Positions 35,537-44,200 of a stretch of DNA of 64,000 bases are shown piece by piece. This DNA is from Serinicoccus marinus DSM 15273. Lineage in GTDB: Bacteria > Actinomycetota > Actinomycetes > Actinomycetales > Dermatophilaceae. The translations under genes were made by a program, and so were the position numbers. The notes below the pieces were generated by a model. That model was not told the DNA's origin and made no database searches. It saw nothing but the letters and a program-made list of their open reading frames with translations. How positions within the stretch are numbered: the first letter of the stretch is position 1; every line of letters starts with the position of its first letter. Location: NCBI RefSeq assembly GCF_008386315.1, contig NZ_CP043808.1, forward strand, positions 372,001 through 436,000, in the 5' to 3' direction.

Positions 35537-37126
35537 ATGGGATCGCAGGTGCGGACGTCGAGGACGGCCAGGTGGGTCGCCGGGATCAGCGCGCTGTCGC
35601 TGCTGGTGGCCTGCACGCCCGGTGAGCCCGGGACCCAGGAGCCGGAGCAGGACAGCGCGGGCGCGAGCTCGGACGAGGGGTCGTCGGCCTCCACCACCAC
35701 GTCGACCCCGCTGGCCGACGGCGCACCGGAGGGGCTCGAGGAGTTCTACTCCCAGCAGCTGGAGTGGAGCAGCTGCGAGGGCGACTTCGAGTGCGCCTCG
35801 CTGACCGTCCCCATGGACTACCAGGAGCCGGACGGCGCGACCATCGACCTGGCGCTGCTGCGCTCGACGGCCTCCGGGGACGCGAGAGGATCGCTCGTGG
35901 TCAACCCCGGCGGTCCCGGTGGCTCCGGTGTCGACTACGCCATGCTCTCCGGCATGACGATCAGCGGGGAGGTGCGGGAGGCCTACGACGTCGTCGGGTT
36001 CGACCCGCGCGGGGTCGCGCGATCGGCGCCGATCACCTGCTTCGAGGACGAGCAGATGGACGAGTTCCTCTCCTCCGACCCCTCTCCTGACGACGCGGCC
36101 GAGGAGGAGGCCTCCGAGCAGCTGATGGAGGACTTCGCCCAGGCCTGCGGGGAGCGCGCCCCGGACCTCGTCGGCCACGTCTCGACGGTCGAGGCCGCGC
36201 GCGACATGGACGTGCTCCGGGCCGCTCTCGGCGACGAGCAGATCACCTACTTCGGCGCGTCCTACGGCACCTTCCTCGGCACCACGTATGCCGCGCTCTT
36301 CCCCGACCGTGCCGGGCGGATGGTGCTGGACGGGGCGATCGAACCCGACCTCACTGGGCTGGAGATGGGGCTGGGGCAGGCCGAGGGCTTCGAGCGAGCG
36401 ACCCGCGCCTACGTCGAGGACTGCGTCGCCGGGGGTGAGTGCCCGCTGGGGTCCGACGTGGAGTCCGCGATGGCCCGCATACCAGCCTTCCTCGACGAGC
36501 TCGACGCTGCGCCGCTCCCGGTCCAGGGTGACGCCGCGGAGGAGCTCACCGAGGGCTGGGGGATGTACGGCATCATCGTCGCGATGTACGACGAGAACGC
36601 GTGGGGCGTCCTCTCGCAGGCCTTCGAGCAGGCCTTCGCGGGGGACGGGACCATGCTCATGTACCTCGCGAACCTCTACGCCAGCCGGAGCAGCGACGGC
36701 AGCTACGACGGCATCGGGATGCAGTCGATCTATGCCGTGAACTGCCTAGACCGTCCCGCTGAGGCCGAGGAGGAGGACCTCGACTCGGCGGCGGTGGAGC
36801 AGGAGTTCGAGGAGGTGTCACCCACGTGGGGTCGCTATCTCGCCGGGGACGGCGCCTGCGGCAGCTGGCCGGCGGAGGCCGCCGAGACGATCGAGGACTA
36901 CTCGGCGCAGGGCGCGGACCCGATCCTGGTCATCGGCACCACCCGTGACCCCGCGACGCCGTACGAGTGGGCCGAGGGACTGGCGCAGACGCTCGACTCC
37001 GGAGTGCTGCTGACCTACGACGGTGACGGGCACACTGCCTACGGGCGCTCCAACGACTGCATCGACGATGCGGTCGACGCCTACCTGCTGGAGGGCACGG
37101 TGCCCGCCGAGGGCACGACCTGCTGA
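35537..37126 (+). CDS. Secreted alpha/beta hydrolase (tripeptidyl-aminopeptidase-like), lipoprotein
   Basis: A 529-residue S33-type hydrolase. The N-terminal lipoprotein signal has the lipobox LLVAC, followed by a Ser/Glu-rich linker. Catalytic triad: Ser in FGASYGT, Asp in TTRDPATPYEWA and His in DGDGHTAYG; the oxyanion region is VNPGGPGGSGV. The C-terminal TAP-like domain places it with SlpD/SlpE tripeptidyl aminopeptidases of Streptomyces. It is predicted to trim oligopeptides outside the cell. The start is ATG 35537. It is followed by a strong terminator (37165-37192). Confidence 0.85.
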   Translation: MGSQVRTSRTARWVAGISALSLLVACTPGEPGTQEPEQDSAGASSDEGSSASTTTSTPLADGAPEGLEEFYSQQLEWSSCEGDFECASLTVPMDYQEPDGATIDLALLRSTASGDARGSLVVNPGGPGGSGVDYAMLSGMTISGEVREAYDVVGFDPRGVARSAPITCFEDEQMDEFLSSDPSPDDAAEEEASEQLMEDFAQACGERAPDLVGHVSTVEAARDMDVLRAALGDEQITYFGASYGTFLGTTYAALFPDRAGRMVLDGAIEPDLTGLEMGLGQAEGFERATRAYVEDCVAGGECPLGSDVESAMARIPAFLDELDAAPLPVQGDAAEELTEGWGMYGIIVAMYDENAWGVLSQAFEQAFAGDGTMLMYLANLYASRSSDGSYDGIGMQSIYAVNCLDRPAEAEEEDLDSAAVEQEFEEVSPTWGRYLAGDGACGSWPAEAAETIEDYSAQGADPILVIGTTRDPATPYEWAEGLAQTLDSGVLLTYDGDGHTAYGRSNDCIDDAVDAYLLEGTVPAEGTTC

Positions 37127-37164
37127 GTCTGTGAAGCGGTCGGCCCACCCCTCGCCGCAACGTA

Positions 37165-37192
37165 GGACGCCCCCGCAGTTGCGGGGGCGTCC
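37165..37192. terminator. Perfect 12-bp hairpin, probable bidirectional terminator
   Basis: GGACGCCCCCGC (37165-37176) pairs with GCGGGGGCGTCC (37181-37192) across the loop AGTT. It lies between the hydrolase gene and tRNA-Thr, which are convergent, so it can serve both. Confidence 0.85.
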
Positions 37193-37202
37193 TGTCGTCT
37201 GC

Positions 37203-37279
37203 TGGAGCCGCCTGGGGGAATCGAACCCCCGACCTATTCATTACGAGTGAATCGCTCTGGCCGACTGAGCTAAGGCGGC
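37203..37279 (-). tRNA. tRNA-Thr (anticodon CGT)
   Basis: A 77-base cloverleaf including the encoded CCA (37203-37205). The acceptor stem GCCGCC pairs with GGCGGC; the anticodon loop is CTCGTAA with CGT at 37243-37245, which reads ACG (Thr). The T loop has the GTTCGATTC consensus and the D loop AGCTCAGTCGG. No integrase or att-like duplication is adjacent. Confidence 0.96.
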
Positions 37280-37361
37280 ACGTGACCCGTCCTGGGCAAC
37301 CCGACGAGGATACCGAACGACGGTGGCCCACCCAAACCGCCGGTAGCCGGGCCACACACGC

Positions 37362-37392
37362 CGTGGCCCCCGGCGGGGTGCCGGGGGCCACG
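37362..37392 (-). terminator. 13-bp perfect hairpin downstream of the DUF3352 gene
   Basis: CGTGGCCCCCGGC (37362-37374) pairs with its complement (37380-37392) around a 5-base loop. It lies 48 bases beyond the stop codon of the minus-strand gene. A weaker second hairpin, GTGGCCC (37323-37329) with GGGCCAC (37349-37355), follows. Confidence 0.75.
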
Positions 37393-37439
37393 TGCCGTGC
37401 TGGTGCGGCGCGATCCTCATCGGATCGCCGCGGGGAGCC

Positions 37440-38970
37440 TCACTCCTGCTCGTCGGCCACGATCCGCATGGTGAAGTGGCCGTCGCCACCCTCCTCGACG
37501 ACGCTGGACGCGCCGACCCCCGCCAGCTTCTCCAGGGCGGTACGCGCCTTCTCGTCGGTGACCTGCGGAAGGTAGAACTGCTCGAACGGCGACACGTCCA
37601 GGAAGAACGTCGACTGCGCCTCGGAGGCGTCGGCCACCGCCCGGGTGAACAGGTCGCTGTCGCCCAGGGTGTCGCCCTCGCCCTCGGCCACGGCGTCGAC
37701 GTACGCCCGGTCGGTGCCCAGCGTCAGCGTCCCGTCGTCGTCGCGGCTCACGAGCATGCCCGCGCCGAGACCGTTCTCGTCGAGCAGCTCCTGCGCCCGC
37801 TCGGTGTCCGTCGTCACCCGGTAGGCGACCGGCAGCTCCGGGACGCCCGGGTCGGTCTGCGACATGCCGGTGACGGCACCCACGATGTCCGGACCGACGG
37901 CCAGCGTCATGGAGTCGCCGAGCGCGACCTTGAGGTCGTCCGGCAGCGCGAACCCCTCGGCCTCGGCGGCGTCCGCCGCCTCCTGGAGCTCCTCCGCGTA
38001 GTCCTGCGAGTAGTAGTCCCACATGGCCTGGACCGTCTCGCGACCGTTCTCCATGGAGAGCGCCACCGCGGTGTCCGCGGGGAGCTGGGTGACGAGGGGG
38101 TCGCCACCGCCCGCCGGCACCTCCATGCCGGCGACGTCGCGGCTGACACCGTGCATCTCGATGGCGTCCGGCGTGAGGCGCACGGTCGCGGCCACCCGGC
38201 CGGTGATCTCGGGCTGCTCGCCGCCCATCCCGAGCTGCTCCTCGGTCATCTCCAGGCTCGGGTCGAAAGCGCTGGGGTCGATGTCGTCGAGCTGGGCCAT
38301 GTCGGCCCACATCGCCACGACGCCCGCCTCGCCCAGGTCGTCCATGTCGGAGGTGAAGTTCTCGTTGTCCGACAGCGTGCCCGCCTCGGCGGCCGAGCGC
38401 ACGGCGTCGAGCGTGGCGGCCTCGCTGAAGACGACGTAGTCGCCTTCGAGGTAGTAGCCCACCTCGTCGGACTGGTCAGCCATCTGCTCGTCGAGGAAGG
38501 CCATGGCGGCCTCGCCGTCCTTGACCTGGAGCGCGACCGCGACGGCCGGCTCCTCGTCCGCGCCGGAGGGCAGCATCGCGACACCGGCACGGTCGCCGAG
38601 CCAGGGCTCGATGTCCTCCTCGAAGGAGACGCCCTCGGGCACGTCGCCCTCCGCCTCGATCTGCTCCCACACCCACTCGCGCCACTCACCGTCGGAGAAG
38701 CGCTGCTCGAGGTCGCTGTCCAGACCCTGGAAGAAGCGCACCGCGGCGACCTTCTGGCCGGCGGAGGGTCGAGGTCGATCTGGGCGTATGCCGCCACCTC
38801 GCCCGGCAGGACGCTGTCCGGGCGGTCGCCGCCGCCGTTCATCATCAGGGCGAAGGCGGTGCCACCCCCAGCAGCGCGGCAGCGGCGACACCGCCACCGA
38901 TGAGCAGCCACGGCGTCTTGCGGCCCCCCTCGGTCACGTCGTCGCCGTTCGTCTCGGTCACGGTCGTCAT
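37440..38970 (-). CDS. DUF3352-type surface protein, frameshifted twice near the start
   Basis: About 509 residues if both breaks are mended. From the ATG at 38970 a charged start (TETNGDDVTEGGRKTP) leads into a membrane helix (WLLIGGGVAAAALLG). The frame then breaks at about 38870 in a C run and again at about 38772; the three pieces join as a continuous DUF3352 protein (MMNGGGDRPDSVLPGEVAAYAQIDL, then AGQKVAAVRFFQGLDSDLE). The rest is an acidic extracellular domain with an internal repeat. Function unknown; it is a single-pass membrane-anchored protein. GGGGAG before the ATG is a plausible ribosome site. Confidence 0.72.
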
Positions 38971-39154
38971 GTCATCTCCCCTTGGGTCTGGCGCGGCGAT
39001 CCGCGCCCGTCGTCACCACCTCGGCCAGTGGCCCTGCGCAGTCCAGCCTAGCGCGGCGGCGGCGGGGGTCGGGTCCCCGCACACCGCTACGACGGCATAC
39101 CCTCCGGTCGGTTCCCTCACGCGGTCGACAGGAACCGACCGCAGGACGAGCCGC

Positions 39155-39673
39155 TCAGTGCTTCGGCATCGGCCAGCGTGCGGTGGAGACGCCGTGCTCC
39201 TGCGCGCGCCTACGGGCCTCCTCCACGCAGGTCTGGGCCTCCTCGCGGCCGGCCCAGTGGGCCCCCTCGACCGACTTGCCGGGCTCGAGGTCCTTGTAGA
39301 CCTCGAAGAAGTGCTGGATCTCCAGCCGGGTGTGGGTGCCGATGTCGTCCAGGGTCTGGATGCCCAGCTTGCGCGGGTCCTCGGCCGGCACGCAGATGAT
39401 CTTGTCGTCACCGCCGGCCTCGTCGCGCATGTGGAACATGCCGATGGGTCGGGCGAGCACCAGGCAGCCCGGCCAGGTCGGCTCGTCCAGCAGCACCAGG
39501 GCGTCCAGGGGGTCGCCGTCCTCGCCGAGGGTCTCCTCGATGTAGCCGTAGTCCGCCGGGTAACGCGTCGCCGTGAAGAGCATGCGGTCCAGCCGGATGC
39601 GGCCGGTCTCGTGGTCGACCTCGTACTTGTTGCGGCTGCCCTGCGGGATCTCGATCGTCACGTCGAACTGCAT
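39155..39673 (-). CDS. ppa: Inorganic pyrophosphatase (family I)
   Basis: Soluble Mg2+-dependent pyrophosphatase, 172 residues. It has the family I signature [11 protein letters not shown] with the catalytic Asp residues, [11 protein letters not shown] and [13 protein letters not shown]. The length is standard. The start ATG (39673) gives the canonical [10 protein letters not shown] beginning; an upstream in-frame ATG at 39703 would add ten residues that the family lacks. It is divergent from dacB with 94 bases between. The window also encodes the membrane pyrophosphatase HppA. Confidence 0.96.
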   Translation of the reverse strand: MQFDVTIEIPQGSRNKYEVDHETGRIRLDRMLFTATRYPADYGYIEETLGEDGDPLDALVLLDEPTWPGCLVLARPIGMFHMRDEAGGDDKIICVPAEDPRKLGIQTLDDIGTHTRLEIQHFFEVYKDLEPGKSVEGAHWAGREEAQTCVEEARRRAQEHGVSTARWPMPKH

Positions 39674-39767
39674 CTGCTGCTCTCTCTGGCTCGGGGACGG
39701 CATAGGCTCGGGCTCAAGTGTCCCTCATCCCGGAGGGTCACGACGACGGAGGTCGAGCACGCCTGTG

Positions 39768-41276
39768 ATGCACCCGCGCCCCGCTCCCCGGCGAGCCCCA
39801 CGGTACGCCCTCGCGGCGACCGCGGTGGTCGCGCTGCTCGCGGGAGCGGCGACGCCCTCGGTCGCAGGGACCTCCGAGACGGCGGACGAGGCCACCAGCA
39901 CGACGGGTGCCCCCACCGCGGACGACGCGAGCAGCACCTCCGACGCGCCCGCCGGCCCGGCGGAGGTCCGTCCGCAGGTCGCGGCTGCGGCCAGCCCCGT
40001 CGCCGCGGTGTCCGCGGCGCCGGTGCCGGACCGGGCGACGGTGTCGCTGCGGATCGGCGACGAGCTGGGCAGCACCTGGCTCGGGGGCACCAACCGGCGC
40101 GCCGTCGCGATCCGGGACGCGCTCACCGGTGAGTCGCTGGCGGACCGCAACGCGGACCGGTTGGTGACTCCCGCCTCCACCACCAAGCTGCTGTCCGCCG
40201 CTGCGATCGTCACCGGCCTGGACGGCGAGCACACCTTCACGACGCGGGTCGTCGCCGGGGCCGAGCCGGACGAGGTGGTCGTCGTCGCCGGTGGCGACAT
40301 GCTGCTCGCCGACGGCGCGGGGAACCCCGAGGCCGTGGCCGGTCACGCCGGCATCGGCGACCTCGCGGCGCAGACCGCGGCGGCGCTGCAGGAGGACGGC
40401 GGTCCCGAGGGCACCGTCCGGGTCCGGCTCGACCTGTCCTACGTCGCCGGCCCGCACGCGATGCCGACGTGGTCCGAGCACTGGATCCGGGAGGGCTGGA
40501 GCGGGCGCATCGTCCAGCTGGGCCGGTCGGGGGACCGGGCGCTGCCTTTCAACCCCTCGCCCGCCTCCCCCGAGCAGGAGGTCGCCCGGGTGTTCCGCGA
40601 GGCGTTGGCGAAGGAGGGGATCGAGGTCGTCGGCGCCGGGGACGAGGATGCGCAGGCGCAGGAGGTCGAGGCTGTCGAGGACGCCACCGAGCTGGCCAGC
40701 GTCGAGTCGGCGGCGGCACGCGACGTGCTCGCGCTCGCGCTGGCCACGAGCGACAACGCGATGGTGGAGCAGCTCGCCCGGCAGGCGGCGGTCGCCGACG
40801 GTGGCAGCGCAGAGCAGGAGGCCGTCACGGCGTGGATCCGGCAGGCCGTGAGCGAGGACTACGGGCTGGAGCTGGACGGGGTGCGGATCGCCGACGCGAG
40901 CGGGCTGTCGGACGGGACCCAGATCCCGGTCGGCGTCGTCGCCGACGTCCTCGTCGCCGGGGCCGACGGCTCCCACCCCGCGTTGCAGGACGTCCTGGCC
41001 GCGGGTGGGCTGCCGATCGCCGGCTACACCGGCACGCTCGCGACCCGCTTCCACCTCGACCGGCACGACCCCGCCGTCGGCACGGCGCGCGCCAAGACCG
41101 GCACCCTGCCCGGCGTGAGCTCGCTGGCCGGCACTGTCGTGAGCCGAGACGGCCGGCTCCTGGTGTATGCCCTCACCGCCGACGACCTGGACGAGGGCAC
41201 CGCCGCCATCGAGGCGGCGTCGGTGCTCGACGAGGTGGTGGCCGAGCTGGCCCGGTGCGGGTGCCAGGCCGAGTGA
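39768..41276 (+). CDS. dacB: D-alanyl-D-alanine carboxypeptidase/endopeptidase (PBP4, S13)
   Basis: Secreted peptidoglycan-processing enzyme of 502 residues. A signal peptide (ALAATAVVALLAGAATPSVAG) is followed by a low-complexity Thr/Ala/Asp linker, then the S13 domain. Catalytic motifs: SxxK is STTK (Ser137-Lys140, PASTTKLLSAAA); SxN is SDN (ALATSDNAMVEQ); KTG is AKTGTLPG. Start ATG 39768. It is placed between ppa and DUF2342, as in mycobacteria (Rv3628c-Rv3627c-Rv3626c from memory). Confidence 0.93.
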   Translation: MHPRPAPRRAPRYALAATAVVALLAGAATPSVAGTSETADEATSTTGAPTADDASSTSDAPAGPAEVRPQVAAAASPVAAVSAAPVPDRATVSLRIGDELGSTWLGGTNRRAVAIRDALTGESLADRNADRLVTPASTTKLLSAAAIVTGLDGEHTFTTRVVAGAEPDEVVVVAGGDMLLADGAGNPEAVAGHAGIGDLAAQTAAALQEDGGPEGTVRVRLDLSYVAGPHAMPTWSEHWIREGWSGRIVQLGRSGDRALPFNPSPASPEQEVARVFREALAKEGIEVVGAGDEDAQAQEVEAVEDATELASVESAAARDVLALALATSDNAMVEQLARQAAVADGGSAEQEAVTAWIRQAVSEDYGLELDGVRIADASGLSDGTQIPVGVVADVLVAGADGSHPALQDVLAAGGLPIAGYTGTLATRFHLDRHDPAVGTARAKTGTLPGVSSLAGTVVSRDGRLLVYALTADDLDEGTAAIEAASVLDEVVAELARCGCQAE

Positions 41277-41340
41277 CGGGAGGCTGGGCCACCACGACGA
41301 ACGGGGGCGGCCCGGCTCGCCGGGCGGGTGCGGCACGGCA

Positions 41341-41346
41341 TACCGT
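41341..41346 (+). promoter_or_regulatory. -10 element (TACCGT) for the DUF2342 gene
   Basis: TACCGT ends 6 bases before the ATG at 41353. It overlaps one copy of the recurring GGCATAC motif. Confidence 0.4.
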
Positions 41347-41352
41347 CGCCTC

Positions 41353-42494
41353 ATGAGCGACCACCTCGAGCCCGCGGCCGACCGCACCCAGGAGCCCGTC
41401 GACGACGTCCGCGGCAGCGCCCTGGTCGACTGGGACTTCGCCGCTGCGGCCGCGACCCGGATCGCCCCGGCCGGACCCAGGGCGAGTCGGCGTGAGGTCG
41501 CCGACCTGGTGGCCGAGCTGCGGTCCGCAGCCGCCCGCGCGGTGGAGCCGGTGGCGCAGACCGCGCAGCTGTCGACGCCGCCGGGGACCCCCGAGGCGCT
41601 GGTCGTGGACCGGGCCGGCTGGATCCGCGCGAACTGCGCCTCCATGGGGGCGATGCTCGAGCCGGTGCTCGACGAGGTCGTGGCCAGGAAGCGCACCGCC
41701 GACCGTGCCCGCGCCGAGCGGGCGGGCCGCGAGCTGCCCGAGATCGGCGCCACGTCGCAGGCGATCTCCTCCAAGGTGACCGGCACCGAGGTCGCGGGTC
41801 TGCTCTCCTGGATCTCGACCAAGGTGCTGGGTCAGTACGACCTGGCACCGCAGGGCGCTCCCGCCCTCATGTTCGTCGCGCCCAACGTGCTGGCCGCCGA
41901 GCGCGAGCTCGAGGTGGACCCGGGCGACTCCGCCTGTGGGTCGCCGTCCACGAGGAGACGCACCGGGTGCAGTTCACCGCGGTGCCGTGGCTGCGCGAGC
42001 ACCTCATCGAGCGGGCCCGGAGCATGGGGACCCGGATCATGCCCGAGCCGGACCACCTGGGCCAGCGGCTGCGCGAGATCGCGGCGGCGCTCCCTGGTGT
42101 CCTGCGGGGCGAGGAGGACATCACGCAGGTGGTGGCGACCCCGGAGCAGCGGGAGAAGCTGGCCGAGGTCACGGCGGTGATGTCGCTGCTGGAGGGGCAC
42201 GCGGACGTCGTCATGGACGAGGTCGGGCCCAGCGTGATCCCGACGGTCGCCGAGATCCGGCGACGGTTCACCCAGCGCCGCAAGGGAGCCGGCAACGTCG
42301 ACAAGCTGCTGCGACGGCTCCTCGGCATGGAGGCCAAGATGCGGCAGTACAAGGATGGCGCCGTCTTCGTGCGCGGGGTCATGGACCAGGTGGGGGTCGA
42401 GGGCTTCAACCGCGTCTGGACCTCGCCCGACACGCTGCCGCGCCCGACCGAGATCGCCGATCCACAGGCGTGGGTCGCGCGCGTCCACGGCTGA
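41353..42494 (+). CDS. DUF2342 zinc metalloprotease-like protein, frameshifted
   Basis: About 380 residues. The first frame runs to about 41926, where GGCGACTCCGCC lacks one T relative to the expected Asp-Phe-Arg; the continuing frame contains the zinc motif HEETH (VAVHEETHRVQFTAV) and the C-terminal domain with a second conserved Glu (SLLEGHADVVMDEVGPS), and stops at 42494. This family is annotated as zinc-dependent metalloprotease or coenzyme F420 biosynthesis-associated; its substrate is not established. It lies between dacB and tilS, the usual actinobacterial order. The ATG at 41353 is used. Confidence 0.83.
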
Positions 42495-42507
42495 GCGCCG
42501 CTTCGGT

Positions 42508-43545
42508 ATGCCCGGTCCGCCCCCGGCCGTGGCCGCGGCCCGTCTCGCGGTGCGGCGCTGGCTGGAGGACGCCGGGCCGACACCGGACTCCCTCGTGCTG
42601 GTCGCCTGCTCCGGGGGCGCTGACTCGCTCGCTCTCACGGCGGCCACCGGCTTCGTGGCGCTGCGGGCGGGGTTGCGTGTCGGGGCCGTGATCGTGGACC
42701 ACGGGCTGCAGGGCGGGTCTGCGACGATCGCGGCGCGCGCCGCCGAGCAGTGCCGAGCGCTGCTGCCTCCCGGGTCCCCGGTGGAGGTCGGGCGGGTGCA
42801 CGTCCCGGCCGGCCCGGCCGGTCCGGAGGGGCAGGCACGGGCCGAGAGGTATGCCGTCCTCTTCGCCGCGGCGCAGCGCCTCGGCGCGTCGGCCGTGCTC
42901 ACCGGGCACACGCGGGACGACCAGGCCGAGCAGGTGCTTCTGGGGCTCGCGCGCGGGTCCGGTGCACGGTCGCTGGCGGGGATGCCGGCGGCCCGGTCCT
43001 TCGGCGGCACGGAGATCCTCCTGGGCCGTCCCTTCCTCGGTGGCCGGCGCAGCCGCCGCGCCGGGCCCGATGGGGGGATCACCCGGGACCAGACGGAGCG
43101 GGTCTGCACCGAGCTGGGGCTCGACCCCTGGAGCGACCCGCACAACGAGGTCGACGACTACGCCCGGGTCCGCGCCCGCCGCGCCCTTCGGCTGCTCGAG
43201 GACGAGCTCGGGCCGGGTCTCGCGACGAACCTCGCCCGCTCCGCCGACCTGCTCCGGGACGACGCCGACGCGCTCGACGCCGCCGCGGAGGAGGCATACC
43301 GGAGCCTGGGTGCGCCGCCCTGGCCGGTCGCGGGGCTGGCCGCCCTGGAGCCCGCGGTGCGGACGCGGCTCTACCGGCGCTGCGCGCGGGAGGCGGGCAG
43401 CTCCGGCACCGACCTCACCAGTGAGCACCTGCTCGCCGTCGACGCCCTGGTCACCGACTGGCACGGCCAGGGCCCGCTGCACCTGCCCGGCGGCGTCCGG
43501 GCCGGCCGCGGGAAGGACGGTGTGTGGTTGCGCGGGAGGACGTAG
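42508..43545 (+). CDS. tilS: tRNA(Ile)-lysidine synthase
   Basis: Modifies C34 of the CAU-anticodon tRNA-Ile with lysine, essential for AUA decoding. It has 345 residues; the PP-loop is CSGGADSLAL near residue 35. The N-terminal ATP-pyrophosphatase region continues (VLTGHTRDDQAEQVLLGLARGSG), and the C-terminal domain is the short actinobacterial form. The ATG at 42508 starts 13 bases after the DUF2342 stop, with no strong ribosome site. hpt follows after 77 bases. Confidence 0.93.
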   Translation: MPGPPPAVAAARLAVRRWLEDAGPTPDSLVLVACSGGADSLALTAATGFVALRAGLRVGAVIVDHGLQGGSATIAARAAEQCRALLPPGSPVEVGRVHVPAGPAGPEGQARAERYAVLFAAAQRLGASAVLTGHTRDDQAEQVLLGLARGSGARSLAGMPAARSFGGTEILLGRPFLGGRRSRRAGPDGGITRDQTERVCTELGLDPWSDPHNEVDDYARVRARRALRLLEDELGPGLATNLARSADLLRDDADALDAAAEEAYRSLGAPPWPVAGLAALEPAVRTRLYRRCAREAGSSGTDLTSEHLLAVDALVTDWHGQGPLHLPGGVRAGRGKDGVWLRGRT

Positions 43546-43622
43546 TTGAATGAGGCTGGACGAGAGCGCGCCACCAGGTCCCGGTGGGCGCGGAGCCGCC
43601 ACGGACCTGAGGAGCGAGCTGC

Positions 43623-44174
43623 GTGGACGCCGAGCACATGGGTGATGACCTGGCTGACGTGCTGTACACCGAGGAGGACATCCAGGGCCGGCTGGCCGAG
43701 CTGGCGGAGGAGGTCTGGGCCGACTACCACGACAAGGACGTGCTCCTCGTCGGTGTGCTCAAGGGTGCCATCATGGTGATGGCCGACTTCATGCGCGCGC
43801 TGCCGGGCTCGGCGGAGATGGACTGGATGGCTGTCTCGAGCTACGGGTCGGGCACGAAGAGCAGTGGCGTCGTGCGCATCCTCAAGGACCTCGACACCGA
43901 CATCACCGGTCGGCACGTCCTCATCGTCGAGGACATCATCGACTCCGGCCTGACGCTGTCGTGGATCCGCACCAACCTGCTCTCGCGCGGCCCCGCGAGC
44001 CTGCAGATCTGCACGCTGCTGCGCAAGCCCACCGCGGCCAAGGTCGAGATCGACACCCGCTACGTCGGCTTCGACATCCCCGAGGCCTTCGTCGTCGGTT
44101 ATGGCCTGGACTACGACGAGAAGTACCGCAACCTGCGCGTCATCGGCACCCTCGCCCCGCACGTCTACAGCTGA
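43623..44174 (+). CDS. hpt: Hypoxanthine phosphoribosyltransferase
   Basis: Purine salvage enzyme of 183 residues. The PRPP-binding motif is [14 protein letters not shown]; a hydrophobic core strand LLVGVLKGA comes before it and [25 protein letters not shown] at the end binds the purine. GTG 43623 or ATG 43638 could start it; the latter gives the more typical length. In many actinobacteria hpt is directly followed by ftsH; here an HNH/DUF222 gene and an LLM remnant lie in between. Confidence 0.95.
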   Translation: MDAEHMGDDLADVLYTEEDIQGRLAELAEEVWADYHDKDVLLVGVLKGAIMVMADFMRALPGSAEMDWMAVSSYGSGTKSSGVVRILKDLDTDITGRHVLIVEDIIDSGLTLSWIRTNLLSRGPASLQICTLLRKPTAAKVEIDTRYVGFDIPEAFVVGYGLDYDEKYRNLRVIGTLAPHVYS

Positions 44175-44200
44175 GCGTCCCTGCGGCGGGAGGCGCTCAG
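44171..44200. terminator. Bidirectional hairpin between hpt and the HNH gene
   Basis: CTGAGCG (44171-44177) pairs with CGCTCAG (44194-44200) and TCCC with GGGA inside, with a small bulge. The hairpin includes the stop codons of both convergent genes. Confidence 0.7.

Noticed and set aside
37203..37279. tRNA-Thr as an integration site of a mobile element
   Set aside because: No integrase, no direct repeat of the tRNA 3' end and no phage-like genes nearby.
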